A stretch of DNA of 43,733 nucleotides, taken from contig JAQXBT010000035.1 of the NCBI GenBank assembly GCA_029252265.1, positions 1 through 43,733 of the forward strand, written 5' to 3'. Positions 8,321 through 17,758 of this stretch are shown one piece after another (position 1 is the first letter of the stretch; each line of letters begins with the position of its first letter). This DNA is from Flavobacteriaceae bacterium. Lineage in GTDB: Bacteria > Bacteroidota > Bacteroidia > Flavobacteriales > Flavobacteriaceae. Made by a program: the position numbers and the translations under genes. The notes below the pieces were generated by a model. It was not told the origin of the DNA and made no database searches. It saw only the letters and a program-made list of their open reading frames with translations.

Positions 8321-9118
8321 ATGGTAAAAACAATAAGCAGTCTTCAAAACCCCTTTATAAAACAACTGGTTCAGCTCAAAGAAAAGTCGAAACTAAGAAG
8401 ACAGACGGGCGTGTTTATTATTGAAGGCAAGCGTGAATTATCTTTAGCCATAAAAAGCAATTATACCATTGAAACGCTTTATTATTTTGCCGATTTATTT
8501 TCGGCTTCTGAGGCCGCCGCCTTAGAACCCTATGGAATCGACGTGATCGAGGTGACCAAAGCCGTGTATGAAAAAATTGCACATCGAGAAACGACCGAAG
8601 GTGTCATTGCTGTGGCAAAAACCAAAGATTTAAGTTTAAAAAATTTGAATATAACAACCAAAACTCCTTTAATTCTCGTAGCGGAAGCGCCCGAAAAACC
8701 AGGGAACATTGGGGCCTTACTCCGAACAGCCGACGCTGCAAATATAGATGCTGTGATCATTGCCAATCCACTGACAGATCTATACAACCCCAATATCATT
8801 CGGTCGAGTGTTGGCGGATTATTTACGGTACCCATTGCCACCGGAACTTCTGAGGAAGTGATTGCGTATTTAAAACAGCATAATATTGCCATCTATTCGG
8901 CCATCCTTCAAGAATCTGTAGACTATGATTCGATCGACTTTAAAAATGCCTCTGCCCTAGTGGTTGGAACGGAATCCACAGGACTGAGTCCAATTTGGCG
9001 CGTTGCATCCACGACTAATATTCAGATTCCTATGGAAGGAAAAATTGATTCTATGAATGTTTCGGTCGCAGCTGGCATCCTGATTTTTGAAGCGAAAAGA
9101 CAACGTAAGTCGCACTAA
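8321..9118 (+). CDS. SpoU/TrmH family RNA 2'-O-ribose methyltransferase
   Basis: Protein of 265 residues. An N-terminal substrate-binding module (about residues 1-95, with NPFIKQLVQLKEKSKLR and FIIEGKREL) precedes a SPOUT methyltransferase domain. SPOUT motifs seen are NIGALLRTADA with the conserved Arg and Asn, a VVGTESTGLS motif 2 and IPMEGKIDSMNVSVAAGILIFEA motif 3, which forms the trefoil knot that binds S-adenosylmethionine. The length fits the TsnR/RlmB-like group. The target is probably 23S rRNA, but the exact nucleotide cannot be read from the sequence. It has its own promoter directly after the upstream terminator. Confidence 0.92.
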   Translation: MVKTISSLQNPFIKQLVQLKEKSKLRRQTGVFIIEGKRELSLAIKSNYTIETLYYFADLFSASEAAALEPYGIDVIEVTKAVYEKIAHRETTEGVIAVAKTKDLSLKNLNITTKTPLILVAEAPEKPGNIGALLRTADAANIDAVIIANPLTDLYNPNIIRSSVGGLFTVPIATGTSEEVIAYLKQHNIAIYSAILQESVDYDSIDFKNASALVVGTESTGLSPIWRVASTTNIQIPMEGKIDSMNVSVAAGILIFEAKRQRKSH

Positions 9119-9172
9119 ATAATGGCTTTAACAACATGTTGAAACAATTTGTGTAAAATCTAGGATTTTGTG

Positions 9173-9203
9173 TTGCGTGTTACAATTCAATGTAGTAAAT
9201 TTA
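9173..9203 (+). promoter_or_regulatory. Candidate promoter of the RelA/SpoT homologue
   Basis: TTG (9173-9175), a 20-nt spacer and TAAATTTA (9196-9203), one mismatch to TAnnTTTG. The box ends 4 nt before the ATG at 9208. Tentative. Confidence 0.35.
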
Positions 9204-9207
9204 ATTT

Positions 9208-11424
9208 ATGACAGCAGACGAAGTAGCCGTAGAAAACGCAGCCATTGCAAAGGAGTATAAAAACCTCCTGAAAATCAGCTACAGAACCCTGTCAACTGCC
9301 GATAAAAAGCTCATTCGAAAAGCGTTTGATGTGGCAGTTGATGCCCATTCTGAACAAAGACGAAAATCGGGTGAAGCCTATATTTTTCATCCCATTGCTG
9401 TCGCAAAAATTGTGGCTTCTAAAATTGGATTGGATGCAACTTCCATTGCAGCGGCCCTTTTACACGATGTTGTTGAAGATTGCCCACGCTATACAATTGA
9501 CGATATTCAACAGTTATTCGGAGAAACCGTCGCACGTATTGTGGACGGTTTGACAAAAATATCCTCTTTAAATAAAGACATGAACGTGTCTATGCAAGCA
9601 GAGAATTTTAGAAAAATGCTGCTCACACTTCATGATGATATTCGAGTGATTATTATCAAAATTGCCGATCGTCTCCATAACATGCAAACGATTCATTCGA
9701 TGCCAGAAGACAAGCAATTAAAAATTGCTTCTGAAACCCTTTATATATACGCCCCGCTGGCCCACAAAATTGGGTTGTATAATATTAAATCGAAATTAGA
9801 AGACTTAGCGTTACAATACACCGAGCCCGAAGTTTATAATGATATTTTACTAAAGTTAGAAGAAAGTAAAGAAGAACAAGACCATTATATTCAAGATATT
9901 AGTCAGGTTTTAACAGAAGCTTTGAACAAAGAAAAAATTTCATATGAAATAAAAGGTCGCCCAAAATCTATTTTTTCAATACGTCGAAAAATAATGAATC
10001 AAGGGGTGTCCTTTGATGAAGTCTATGATAAATTTGCCGTTCGAATCATCTATAAATCGAGCTTGAAAAATGAGAAATTTCTAGCTTGGAAAATCTACTC
10101 CATAGTCACGGATCACTTTCGACCCAACCCCATTCGTTTACGAGATTGGATTTCTGCACCAAAATCAACAGGTTATGAAGCCCTTCACATTACGGTCATG
10201 GGGCCTAAAGGGCGCTGGGTAGAAGTTCAAATTAGAAGTGAACGCATGAATGAGATTGCAGAAAAAGGCTACGCAGCTCACTATAAATATAAAGAAGGTG
10301 AAAAAGAGCAGGATGAAAATTTAGAAAGCTGGATTGGGAAACTTCAAGAAGTGATTGAAAATCCAGAATCCAATGCGGTGGAGTTTGTCGAACAGTTTAA
10401 ACTCAATCTTTATGCAAAAGAAATTTATGTATTTACGCCGAATGGCGATTTAAAATCACTTCCAAAAGATGCCACGCCTTTAGACTTTTCCTTTAGTATT
10501 CACACCGAAATTGGTATGAGAACTAGAGGTGCTAAAGTTAATGGGAAATTAGTCCCTTTAAATCACGTTTTACAAAGTGGCGACCAAGTCGACATCATTA
10601 CTTCTGAAAATGCCAAGCCCACGGCTAACTGGCTGGATTATGTGACCACAACGCGAGCAAAAAGCAAGATAAAATCATCACTTAAGGAAGAAAAGAAAAC
10701 CATCGCAGTGGATGGAAAAGAGATCTTGAGGCGCAAGCTAAAACAGCTTAAAATAACTCTAAACGAACGATCTATTAATGAATTGGTAAATTATTTCAAA
10801 CTCAATACAAGTTTAGATTTATTTTACCGCGTTGGAATTGGCAGTATCGACAATACAATGCTTAAAAGCTTTGCAGCATCGAGGAGCAATGCACTTGTTA
10901 GTTATATAAAAAATAAAATCACGCGTACTAAAAGTGCGACAAAAGAGGCTGTAGATAAGGAAGAAATCACCTCCAAATACGATATGTTGGTGTTTGGAAA
11001 GGAAGAAGAAAAATTAAATTATAAATTATCGTCTTGCTGTAACCCTATCCCTGGCGATACCGTGTTCGGGTTTTTGAGTATAAAAGAGGGGATTAAAATT
11101 CATAAAAAAACCTGCCCAAATGCCGTTAGCATGCAATCCAATTATGCATACAGAATTATGTCGGCAAAATGGATTGACTCCTCACAACAAGTTTTTAGAG
11201 TGCTCATTAAACTTACAGGGATTGATAAATTAGGCTTGGTGAATTCAATTACAAAAGTGGTGTCAGAGAACATGAATGTCAATATTAAAAATATAAATTT
11301 TGAAACCGATGGTGGCATTTTTAATGGTCAAATTTCGGTGGAAGTTAACAACAACAATTCTGTAGAAAAATTAATGGAGCGATTGCAAAAAATAAATGGG
11401 ATCGAAAAGGTGTTTAGAGTCTAA
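9208..11424 (+). CDS. rsh: RelA/SpoT homologue, bifunctional (p)ppGpp synthetase/hydrolase
   Basis: Protein of 738 residues with the full long-RSH architecture. It has an HD hydrolase domain (about 45-200, with H61, HDVVED at 86-91 and KIADRLHNM at 151-159), a synthetase domain (about 245-360, with GRPKSIFSIRRK, FDEVYDKFAVRI and TGYEALH), a TGS domain (about 400-465), a Cys-containing helical/zinc-finger region (SSCCNPIPGD near 604) and a C-terminal ACT domain (about 665-738). Both active sites look intact, so it should make and degrade (p)ppGpp, probably as the single long RSH of the organism (inference). It is followed by fur and purA on the same strand. Linking ppGpp control to purine synthesis is suggestive but not proven by position. 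Confidence 0.95.
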   Translation: MTADEVAVENAAIAKEYKNLLKISYRTLSTADKKLIRKAFDVAVDAHSEQRRKSGEAYIFHPIAVAKIVASKIGLDATSIAAALLHDVVEDCPRYTIDDIQQLFGETVARIVDGLTKISSLNKDMNVSMQAENFRKMLLTLHDDIRVIIIKIADRLHNMQTIHSMPEDKQLKIASETLYIYAPLAHKIGLYNIKSKLEDLALQYTEPEVYNDILLKLEESKEEQDHYIQDISQVLTEALNKEKISYEIKGRPKSIFSIRRKIMNQGVSFDEVYDKFAVRIIYKSSLKNEKFLAWKIYSIVTDHFRPNPIRLRDWISAPKSTGYEALHITVMGPKGRWVEVQIRSERMNEIAEKGYAAHYKYKEGEKEQDENLESWIGKLQEVIENPESNAVEFVEQFKLNLYAKEIYVFTPNGDLKSLPKDATPLDFSFSIHTEIGMRTRGAKVNGKLVPLNHVLQSGDQVDIITSENAKPTANWLDYVTTTRAKSKIKSSLKEEKKTIAVDGKEILRRKLKQLKITLNERSINELVNYFKLNTSLDLFYRVGIGSIDNTMLKSFAASRSNALVSYIKNKITRTKSATKEAVDKEEITSKYDMLVFGKEEEKLNYKLSSCCNPIPGDTVFGFLSIKEGIKIHKKTCPNAVSMQSNYAYRIMSAKWIDSSQQVFRVLIKLTGIDKLGLVNSITKVVSENMNVNIKNINFETDGGIFNGQISVEVNNNNSVEKLMERLQKINGIEKVFRV

Positions 11425-11432
11425 AATTAGTT

Positions 11433-11440
11433 TAAATTTG
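11433..11440 (+). promoter_or_regulatory. Putative -7 promoter box for the Fur-family gene
   Basis: TAAATTTG matches TAnnTTTG exactly and ends 8 nt before the fur ATG at 11449, within the short gap after the RSH stop codon. No clear -33 TTG is seen. Confidence 0.45.
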
Positions 11441-11448
11441 ACGGTTGT

Positions 11449-11910
11449 ATGAGTATAAAATCAAAAAATAAGAATCAAGATATCGTAAAAAATGTATTTA
11501 CGAAATTCCTAGAAGAAAATGGTCATCGCAAAACCCCTGAACGGTTTGCAATTCTTCAAGAAATCTATGATAACGACGACCATTTTGATATAGAATCTCT
11601 TTACATCAAAATGAAAAATAAAAACTATCGAGTTTCCAGAGCAACCTTATATAATACCATCGAGTTATTATTGGACTGTGCATTGGTGCGAAAACATCAG
11701 TTTGGGCAAAATCAAGCCCAATATGAAAAATCGTACTTCGACAAACAACACGATCATGTGATCCTAACTGATACAGGCGAAGTCTTTGAATTTTGCGATC
11801 CTAGGATTCAATCCATACAAAAAACAATTGAAGAGGTTTTTGATATTGATATTCAAAAGCATTCATTATATTTTTACGAAACAAAAAAAAACACTAAAAT
11901 TAACGATTAA
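11449..11910 (+). CDS. Fur family transcriptional regulator lacking the structural-zinc cysteines
   Basis: Protein of 153 residues. An N-terminal winged-helix domain (about 14-85; [15 protein letters not shown] and the recognition helix region [15 protein letters not shown]) is followed by a dimerisation domain with H101-D-H103. In typical Fur and PerR proteins the next motif is CxxCG. Here it reads LTDTG, with L106 and T109 at the Cys positions, and the second Cys pair near the C-terminus is also missing. It therefore lacks the Cys4 structural zinc site, while the regulatory-site His residues remain. It lies between rsh and purA (purA starts 5 nt after its stop), so it may be co-transcribed with purA. 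The ligand (Fe, Zn, Mn or peroxide) cannot be decided. Confidence 0.9.
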   Translation: MSIKSKNKNQDIVKNVFTKFLEENGHRKTPERFAILQEIYDNDDHFDIESLYIKMKNKNYRVSRATLYNTIELLLDCALVRKHQFGQNQAQYEKSYFDKQHDHVILTDTGEVFEFCDPRIQSIQKTIEEVFDIDIQKHSLYFYETKKNTKIND

Positions 11911-11915
11911 TTAGC

Positions 11916-13187
11916 ATGGCAGTAGACTTACTACTTGGATTACAATGGGGAGACGAAGGCAAAGGGAAAATTGTAGACGTTTTAACCTCTAACTACAACA
12001 TTATAGCACGATTTCAAGGTGGGCCAAACGCAGGTCACACCCTCGTTTTTAACGGCATGAAACACGTACTTCATACAATTCCTTCTGGCATTTTTCATGA
12101 AGATGCGGTTAATTTAGTAGGAAATGGTGTGGTCATTGATCCCGTTATTTTTAAAAATGAATTAGATAAATTAGCCACTCAAAATGTGGACTATCGGAAG
12201 TCTTTAGTGATTTCTCGAAAAGCACATTTGATATTGCCAACCCACCGCCTATTAGATGCGGCTTCTGAAGCATCGAAAGGAAAAGCGAAAATTGGATCTA
12301 CGCTCAAAGGAATTGGCCCAACATATATGGACAAAACCGGTCGAAATGGCATCCGTGTTGGCGATTTGGAACTGGACAATTGGAAAGAAAAATACCGCGC
12401 ATTAGCAAATAAACACGAATCGATGGTTGCTTTCTATAACGTTGATTTAGAATACGATTTAGAAGAATTAGAAACCGAATTTTTCGAAGCTGTAAAAGTC
12501 TTAAAATCATTAAAATTTATAGATTCCGAGGAATATTTACACCAAGCTCAACGCGATCAAAAATCAATCCTTGCAGAAGGGGCGCAAGGTTCATTGTTAG
12601 ATATTGATTTTGGAACCTATCCTTTTGTAACGTCCTCTAATACAACAGCCGCAGGCGCTTGTACTGGGTTAGGAATTGCACCAAATTCAATCGGTGAGGT
12701 CTTTGGGATTTTTAAAGCCTATACGACCCGCGTGGGATCGGGGCCCTTCCCTACCGAATTGTTTGATGAAGTTGGTGAAACAATGGGACGCGTTGGAAAT
12801 GAGTTTGGCGCCACTACTGGGAGATCTCGCCGTTGTGGATGGTTAGATTTGGTCGCACTTCGATACGCATGTCAAGTGAACGGCGTCACGCAACTTATGA
12901 TGATGAAAGCCGATGTGCTCTCTGGATTTAAAGCTTTAAAAGTCTGTACCGCTTATAACTACAAAGGAGATATTATTCACCATTTCCCATACAATGTGGA
13001 GTCCGAAAATATCACTCCAATCTATACAGACTTTGATGGCTGGGAAGAAGATTTAACCGAAATGGACAATGAATCAACACTTCCAAAATCGTTATTGACG
13101 TATATCGAATTTCTTGAAAAAGAATTAGAAATACCTATTAAAGTAGTATCGGTAGGTCCGGATCGAAAACAAACGATTTTTAGATAA
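11916..13187 (+). CDS. purA: Adenylosuccinate synthetase
   Basis: Cytosolic enzyme that joins IMP and aspartate using GTP in the first dedicated step to AMP. The protein has 423 residues, normal for the family. Visible motifs are the GTP-binding QWGDEGKGK (residues 10-18, catalytic D13), GGPNAGHT with the catalytic His near 41, GIGPTYMDK, TTGRSRRCGWLD, and the C-terminal SVGPDRKQTI. It follows fur by 5 nt and ends at a strong terminator. ATG at 11916 gives the canonical N-terminus. Confidence 0.97.
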   Translation: MAVDLLLGLQWGDEGKGKIVDVLTSNYNIIARFQGGPNAGHTLVFNGMKHVLHTIPSGIFHEDAVNLVGNGVVIDPVIFKNELDKLATQNVDYRKSLVISRKAHLILPTHRLLDAASEASKGKAKIGSTLKGIGPTYMDKTGRNGIRVGDLELDNWKEKYRALANKHESMVAFYNVDLEYDLEELETEFFEAVKVLKSLKFIDSEEYLHQAQRDQKSILAEGAQGSLLDIDFGTYPFVTSSNTTAAGACTGLGIAPNSIGEVFGIFKAYTTRVGSGPFPTELFDEVGETMGRVGNEFGATTGRSRRCGWLDLVALRYACQVNGVTQLMMMKADVLSGFKALKVCTAYNYKGDIIHHFPYNVESENITPIYTDFDGWEEDLTEMDNESTLPKSLLTYIEFLEKELEIPIKVVSVGPDRKQTIFR

Positions 13188-13191
13188 CAAT

Positions 13192-13222
13192 AAAAAATCT
13201 ATCTTCGGATAGATTTTTTTTT
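13192..13222 (+). terminator. Rho-independent terminator after purA
   Basis: AAAAAATCTATC pairs with GATAGATTTTTT around a TTCG tetraloop (13204-13207), followed by a T run. It ends the rsh-fur-purA stretch. Confidence 0.92.
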
Positions 13223-13269
13223 AGGTCTTAAAATAGTCTTAAGTTTTAACCCAAGAACTCAATATTACC

Positions 13270-13277
13270 TACTTTTG
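13270..13277 (+). promoter_or_regulatory. Putative -7 promoter box for the OstA-like gene
   Basis: TACTTTTG matches TAnnTTTG and ends 17 nt before the proposed TTG start at 13295, just after the purA terminator. The -33 region has only TTTA. Confidence 0.5.
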
Positions 13278-13294
13278 CGATAAATACGACTGCA

Positions 13295-15070
13295 TTGAAA
13301 AATAAAGGCTTTTTCTATTTAACATGTCTCCTAATTTTAATAGGGTCAACACTCTATGCACAAGAACGTCGTAAAATAGAAATTGAGTACGCGCCATTCA
13401 TGACTTTTGATGAATCAAATCCTGACGCAACAATTCTTACAAGAGACAATTCAAAACAAGTTCATATTAAGCATGAAGGGGTTGAATTGTGGTGTGATGA
13501 AGCTATTTATTATGGGAAACAAGATTTCATAGAAGCCTACGGAAAAGTACAAGTTAAGCAAGGAGATACCATAAATATGACCTCTAAATATGTTGAATAC
13601 AGTGGAAAAACCCAATTGGCATTTGCGAGCGGGTCTGTGGTTTTGAAGGACCCAACTTCTGTAATATCAACTGATACTCTATACTTTGACCGCGTTAAAC
13701 AACAAGCATTTTATCGAAGTTCTGGAAAAGTGGTCCGTGATACTAGCGGAACCATAACAAGTACGATCGGGCGGTATTATATGAAATCAAAAAAATATCA
13801 ATTTGTAGATAATGTTAAACTTGTAAATCCAGAATATATTATCAGGTCTAACCGTCTTGATTTTTACACCCTTTCGGGTTTTGCTTTTTTATATGGTCCA
13901 ACTACCATCACCAGCGAAACCAGTGTCATTTATTGTGAACGTGGATTTTACAATACCAATAATGATACTGGATATTTTGTCAAAAAATCCAAAATTAACT
14001 ATGACGAACGTGTGGTCGAAGGTGACAGCATGTATTTTGACCGCAATATAGATTTTGCTTCGGCAACCAATAATATTACAATCACAGACACCCTTAACAA
14101 CACCATTGTCAAAGGACATTATGCCGAAGTTTTTAGGGCCCAAGATTCGGTATTTATTACCAAAAGAGCGTTGGCGATTACCTTACAAGAAAATGATTCT
14201 ATTTTTGTACATAGTGATACGTTGATGGTTACAGGCAAACCTGAAAAAAGAATCACGAGAGGCTATTATAATGCGAAAATTTATAAATCTGATTTAAGTG
14301 GCAAAGCCGATTCAATTCATATGAATCAAAGTACTGGATTAACACAACTTATTAATTTAGATCGCAATACCACGAATGATGCCTTTTATAAAGCACAACA
14401 CCCTATTTTATGGAATTTTAAAAACCAAATTACCGGCGATTCCATTCATTTAATTTCAAATCCAAAAACAGAAACATTAGACTCTTTAAAAGTTTTTGAT
14501 AATGCATTTGTAATTAGTAAGGATAGTTTGGGAGATGGCTACAATCAAATGTCAGGCAAAAAATTATTCGGATTGTTTGAGAAGAATACACTATCAACTA
14601 TCGATATTATTAAAAATGCTGAAACTATTTACTACCTCCGTAATGAAGAAGATGAATTGGTAGGAATTGATAAATCTAAATCTGGAGCCATCAAAGTTTG
14701 GATCACTGAAAATACGATTGATGAGATGCGCAAATACAACCAAATAGGTGGCAATACACATCCTGAAAACGAATTTCCTGAGAATGATAAAATTCTTCAA
14801 GGATTTAATTGGCGTGAATCCGAACGTCCTACAAGTATCGATGATTTATTTAAAGACGATCCCCCGCTAGAACTTATAAAAATTAAAGGTCTAGATGCCT
14901 ACAAGCCTCAAGAAGACTTTTTTGATTCAACACTTATGGAACGTGTGAAGAACGCACGTCCAAAGCCAGCTAAAAAATTAGAGGAAACTGAAAATAAAGC
15001 AGCCAGAAAACTACCAAAAAAGAAGTTTAAAAAACCTAATAAATTACTTAAACCAGTTAATAAAAAGTGA
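13295..15070 (+). CDS. OstA-like (LptA-type) exported protein
   Basis: Protein of 591 residues with a signal peptide (about residues 1-22, ending TLYAQ) and long stretches of the repeating beta-strand pattern of the OstA/LptA family (for example IEAYGKVQVKQGDTINMTSKY and VKGHYAEVF). LptA-like proteins bridge lipopolysaccharide transport across the periplasm, and this one is longer than LptA. The C-terminus (about 550-591) is very rich in Lys. The start is TTG at 13295; no ATG lies in frame between the -7 box and the signal peptide. It overlaps the next gene by 4 nt (GTGA). A role in lipopolysaccharide transport is inferred from the domain. Confidence 0.88.
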   Translation: MKNKGFFYLTCLLILIGSTLYAQERRKIEIEYAPFMTFDESNPDATILTRDNSKQVHIKHEGVELWCDEAIYYGKQDFIEAYGKVQVKQGDTINMTSKYVEYSGKTQLAFASGSVVLKDPTSVISTDTLYFDRVKQQAFYRSSGKVVRDTSGTITSTIGRYYMKSKKYQFVDNVKLVNPEYIIRSNRLDFYTLSGFAFLYGPTTITSETSVIYCERGFYNTNNDTGYFVKKSKINYDERVVEGDSMYFDRNIDFASATNNITITDTLNNTIVKGHYAEVFRAQDSVFITKRALAITLQENDSIFVHSDTLMVTGKPEKRITRGYYNAKIYKSDLSGKADSIHMNQSTGLTQLINLDRNTTNDAFYKAQHPILWNFKNQITGDSIHLISNPKTETLDSLKVFDNAFVISKDSLGDGYNQMSGKKLFGLFEKNTLSTIDIIKNAETIYYLRNEEDELVGIDKSKSGAIKVWITENTIDEMRKYNQIGGNTHPENEFPENDKILQGFNWRESERPTSIDDLFKDDPPLELIKIKGLDAYKPQEDFFDSTLMERVKNARPKPAKKLEETENKAARKLPKKKFKKPNKLLKPVNKK

Positions 15071-16245
15071 TTACAAACGATTTCTTTAAACACCAGGCAC
15101 AAACCACCCCGCATCCGTTGGGGATGGAAATTTCTTATGCCGAAGGGTCGTATATCTATGATCAAAATAAAAGACCGTATTTAGATTTCGTTGCTGGAGT
15201 TTCTGCTTGTAGTTTAGGCCATCGTCATCCAAAAGTCATTGATGCTATTAAAAAACAACTCGATTGCTATATGCATGTGATGGTTTATGGCGAATACATC
15301 CAATCTCCCGCGGTCAAACTTACCAAATTATTAGCCGATCATTTACCGCCTAAACTTCAAAAAACATATTTAACAAATTCTGGTACTGAAGCCATTGATG
15401 GCGCTATGAAACTGGCACGTCGCTTTACAGGGCGTTCAGAAATCATTGCTGCTCACAATGCGTACCATGGAAATACGATGGGTGCCTTGAGTATTATGGG
15501 GTATGAAGACCGAAAACAACCTTTTAGACCCCTCATTCCAGACATTCGATTTATCGAGTTCAATGCGCTGGCTGATCTTTCTAAAATTACCACCAAAACT
15601 GCAGCGGTCATTTTGGAAACCATTCAAGGGGGTGCTGGATTTATTGAGCCGATAAATGACTACTTAAAAAAGGTTCAAGAAAAATGTAACGCCGTAGGTG
15701 CCCTGCTGATTTTAGATGAAATTCAGCCTGGTATTGGAAGGACTGGTAAACTTTTTGGTTTTGAAAATTACAACTGCATTCCAGATGTAGTTGTCACAGG
15801 AAAAGGCCTTGGTGGTGGCATGCCTATTGGCGCATTTACAGCCTCTGAAGAAATGATGGATAGTTTATCGGACGAGCCAAAACTAGGCCATATTACTACC
15901 TTTGGTGGCCATCCTGTCATCGCGGCCGCAGCCTTAGCCACCTTAAAGGAAATTACAGCAACAAATTTGATTCAAGAGGCTTTAGAAAAAGAAGCACTTA
16001 TCAAAAGACAGTTGCAACACCCTTTAATTAAGGACATTAGAGGCAAAGGATTAATGCTGGCTATTATGGTGGATTCGTCCGAAATCGCCAACAAAATTGT
16101 TCTACAAGCTAAAGAAGATGGCTTAATCCTATTTTGGTTGCTTTATGAGCCAAAAGCCGTGCGGATTTCACCGCCATTGACCATTTCTAAAGAAGAGATT
16201 GTAAAAGGATGTAAAATCATTCTGAATATTTTAAATTCTATTTAA
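15067..16245 (+). CDS. Class III (PLP-dependent) aminotransferase, acetylornithine/omega-amino-acid type
   Basis: Protein of 392 residues starting at GTG 15067, overlapping the OstA stop codon in the sequence GTGA, which suggests translational coupling. Class III features are LTNSGTEAIDGAMKLAR, AYHGNTMGALS, the LILDEIQPGIGRTGKLF segment with D217, E218 and Q220, and the PLP lysine K246 in VVTGKGLGGGMPIGAF. The fold and cofactor are certain. The substrate is not: acetylornithine, ornithine and other omega-amino donors are all handled by this family, and there are no arginine-pathway genes nearby. It commonly accompanies OstA and TPR genes in flavobacteria, as far as I recall. Confidence 0.9.
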   Translation: MITNDFFKHQAQTTPHPLGMEISYAEGSYIYDQNKRPYLDFVAGVSACSLGHRHPKVIDAIKKQLDCYMHVMVYGEYIQSPAVKLTKLLADHLPPKLQKTYLTNSGTEAIDGAMKLARRFTGRSEIIAAHNAYHGNTMGALSIMGYEDRKQPFRPLIPDIRFIEFNALADLSKITTKTAAVILETIQGGAGFIEPINDYLKKVQEKCNAVGALLILDEIQPGIGRTGKLFGFENYNCIPDVVVTGKGLGGGMPIGAFTASEEMMDSLSDEPKLGHITTFGGHPVIAAAALATLKEITATNLIQEALEKEALIKRQLQHPLIKDIRGKGLMLAIMVDSSEIANKIVLQAKEDGLILFWLLYEPKAVRISPPLTISKEEIVKGCKIILNILNSI

Positions 16246-16293
16246 ACAACACTGTTAATTAATTTGTTGAAAACATTAGTGGAATCTGAGTGA

Positions 16294-16325
16294 TTTGAGC
16301 AGATATACTATTAAATTTAGTATTG
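16294..16325 (+). promoter_or_regulatory. Candidate promoter of the TPR gene
   Basis: TTTG (16294-16297), a 20-nt spacer and TAGTATTG (16318-16325), one mismatch to TAnnTTTG. The ATG at 16340 lies 14 nt downstream. This favours ATG 16340 over the in-frame TTG at 16295. Confidence 0.4.
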
Positions 16326-16339
16326 TAAACAGACCATTC

Positions 16340-17743
16340 ATGGAGTTCAGTCAGTCCGATGACAATCAAGAAGTAACACTCTCAAAATTTGAGTCGATGT
16401 TAAAAACCAACAGCGTTTTTTTCTTTGATTCAAATGAGTTTGAAAATATTATTCATCACTATTTAGAGAGTGGTAAAATTGCACTTGCCAAAAAAGCAAT
16501 TAAGCTTGGACTGAGCCAGCATCCAGCGTCTTTAAACCTGAAATTATTTCAAGTTGAAATTTTAATTTTTGAAAATAAATTAAATGAAGCCGATCGACTC
16601 CTCTCTCCCCTTTTTGAAATAGAACCTAATAATGAGGAACTCTACATTCAAAAAGCAAATATCTATTCCAAAAAAGACCAGCACGAAAAAGCCATAGAAG
16701 TATTTAAAAGTGCCATTAAAATTTCTGATGATTGTGCGGACCTCTACTCCTTAATTGGCATGGAATATTTATTTTTAGATCAATACCAAGAGGCTAAAAA
16801 AAACTTCATCAAATGTATTGAATTGGATGTCGAAGACTATTCGGCCCTCTATAATATTATTTATTGTTTTGATTTTTTAGACGAAACAACCGAAGCAATA
16901 GAATACCTCAATAGTTACTTAGATAAAAATCCGTATTGCGAAGTGGCATGGCATCAACTCGGAAAACAATACGTAGAAACTAAAGAACTTTTAAAGGCCG
17001 TCGCAGCTTATGATTTTGCCATTATTTCCGATGACACATTTATCGGTGCCTACCTAGAAAAAGCCAAAGTATTAGAGAAATTAAATCGCTATGATGAAGC
17101 CATTGAGAATTATAAAATTACAATGGCTATTGAAGAATCGACTGCCTATGCACTTGTGAAAATCGGGTATTGTTACGAACGTCTAAATAACAACGATTTA
17201 GCACTTCAACATTACTATCAAGCCGTGGACGAAGACCCTGCCTTAGACAAAGGATGGATGCGTATAACAAAGTTTTTTGCAGCAAAAAAAGACTACCAAA
17301 AAGCCTTGCTTTATATCAATAAAGCGATTGATATTGATGCTGATAATTCGTCCTACTGGCTATTGTTTTCAACAATGAACGAACGTCTCAATCTTTTTGA
17401 GGAGGCGGAACGCGGATATAAAAAAACACTCGAACTTGGCGATTGCGAATTGAATACATGGTTATCTCGTGGCGATATTTTAATTAAACTTGGCGAATAT
17501 GAAGCTGCTAAATTCAATTTTGTACAAGCCTTAGAATACCATCAAAAAAGCGAAGAATTAGAATTTAGACTTTCGGGCGTCTGTTTGAAACTCAATAATA
17601 TGGATGCTGGCTATGCGCACCTTTTGACTGGATTGCACATAAATTCAGAACACGTTTTTATTTTAGAAGAATTATTTCCAGAAGTCTATCAACGTAAAGC
17701 TGTGCTTCAATTAATTGAGAATTTTAAAAATTCGTCCAAGTAA
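16340..17743 (+). CDS. Tetratricopeptide-repeat protein
   Basis: Protein of 467 residues made almost entirely of TPR units of about 34 residues. Examples are EKAIEVFKSAIKISDDCADLY, the QEAKKNFIKCIELD segment, YDEAIENYKITMAIEE and QKALLYINKAIDIDADN; I count about 10-11 units. No signal peptide or membrane segment is visible, so it is probably a cytosolic protein-protein interaction scaffold. A longer version beginning at TTG 16295 adds 15 residues, but a candidate promoter lies over that region, so the ATG is preferred. It follows the aminotransferase by about 90 nt. The partner is unknown. Confidence 0.88.
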   Translation: MEFSQSDDNQEVTLSKFESMLKTNSVFFFDSNEFENIIHHYLESGKIALAKKAIKLGLSQHPASLNLKLFQVEILIFENKLNEADRLLSPLFEIEPNNEELYIQKANIYSKKDQHEKAIEVFKSAIKISDDCADLYSLIGMEYLFLDQYQEAKKNFIKCIELDVEDYSALYNIIYCFDFLDETTEAIEYLNSYLDKNPYCEVAWHQLGKQYVETKELLKAVAAYDFAIISDDTFIGAYLEKAKVLEKLNRYDEAIENYKITMAIEESTAYALVKIGYCYERLNNNDLALQHYYQAVDEDPALDKGWMRITKFFAAKKDYQKALLYINKAIDIDADNSSYWLLFSTMNERLNLFEEAERGYKKTLELGDCELNTWLSRGDILIKLGEYEAAKFNFVQALEYHQKSEELEFRLSGVCLKLNNMDAGYAHLLTGLHINSEHVFILEELFPEVYQRKAVLQLIENFKNSSK

Positions 17744-17750
17744 ATAGTTG

Positions 17751-17758
17751 TATTTTTG
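17751..17758 (+). promoter_or_regulatory. Putative -7 promoter box for the DUF368-aroE operon
   Basis: TATTTTTG matches TAnnTTTG and lies 65 nt before the first DUF368 ATG, giving a leader of roughly 60 nt. No clear -33 TTG is seen. Confidence 0.45.

Noticed and set aside
15067-16245. Class III aminotransferase as the missing KdnA
   Set aside because: KdnA belongs, to my knowledge, to the DegT-type aminotransferases, and this gene is over 20 kb from kdnB in an unrelated operon.
16295-16339. TTG start giving 15 extra residues on the TPR protein
   Set aside because: A candidate promoter lies over this stretch and an ATG is available at 16340.
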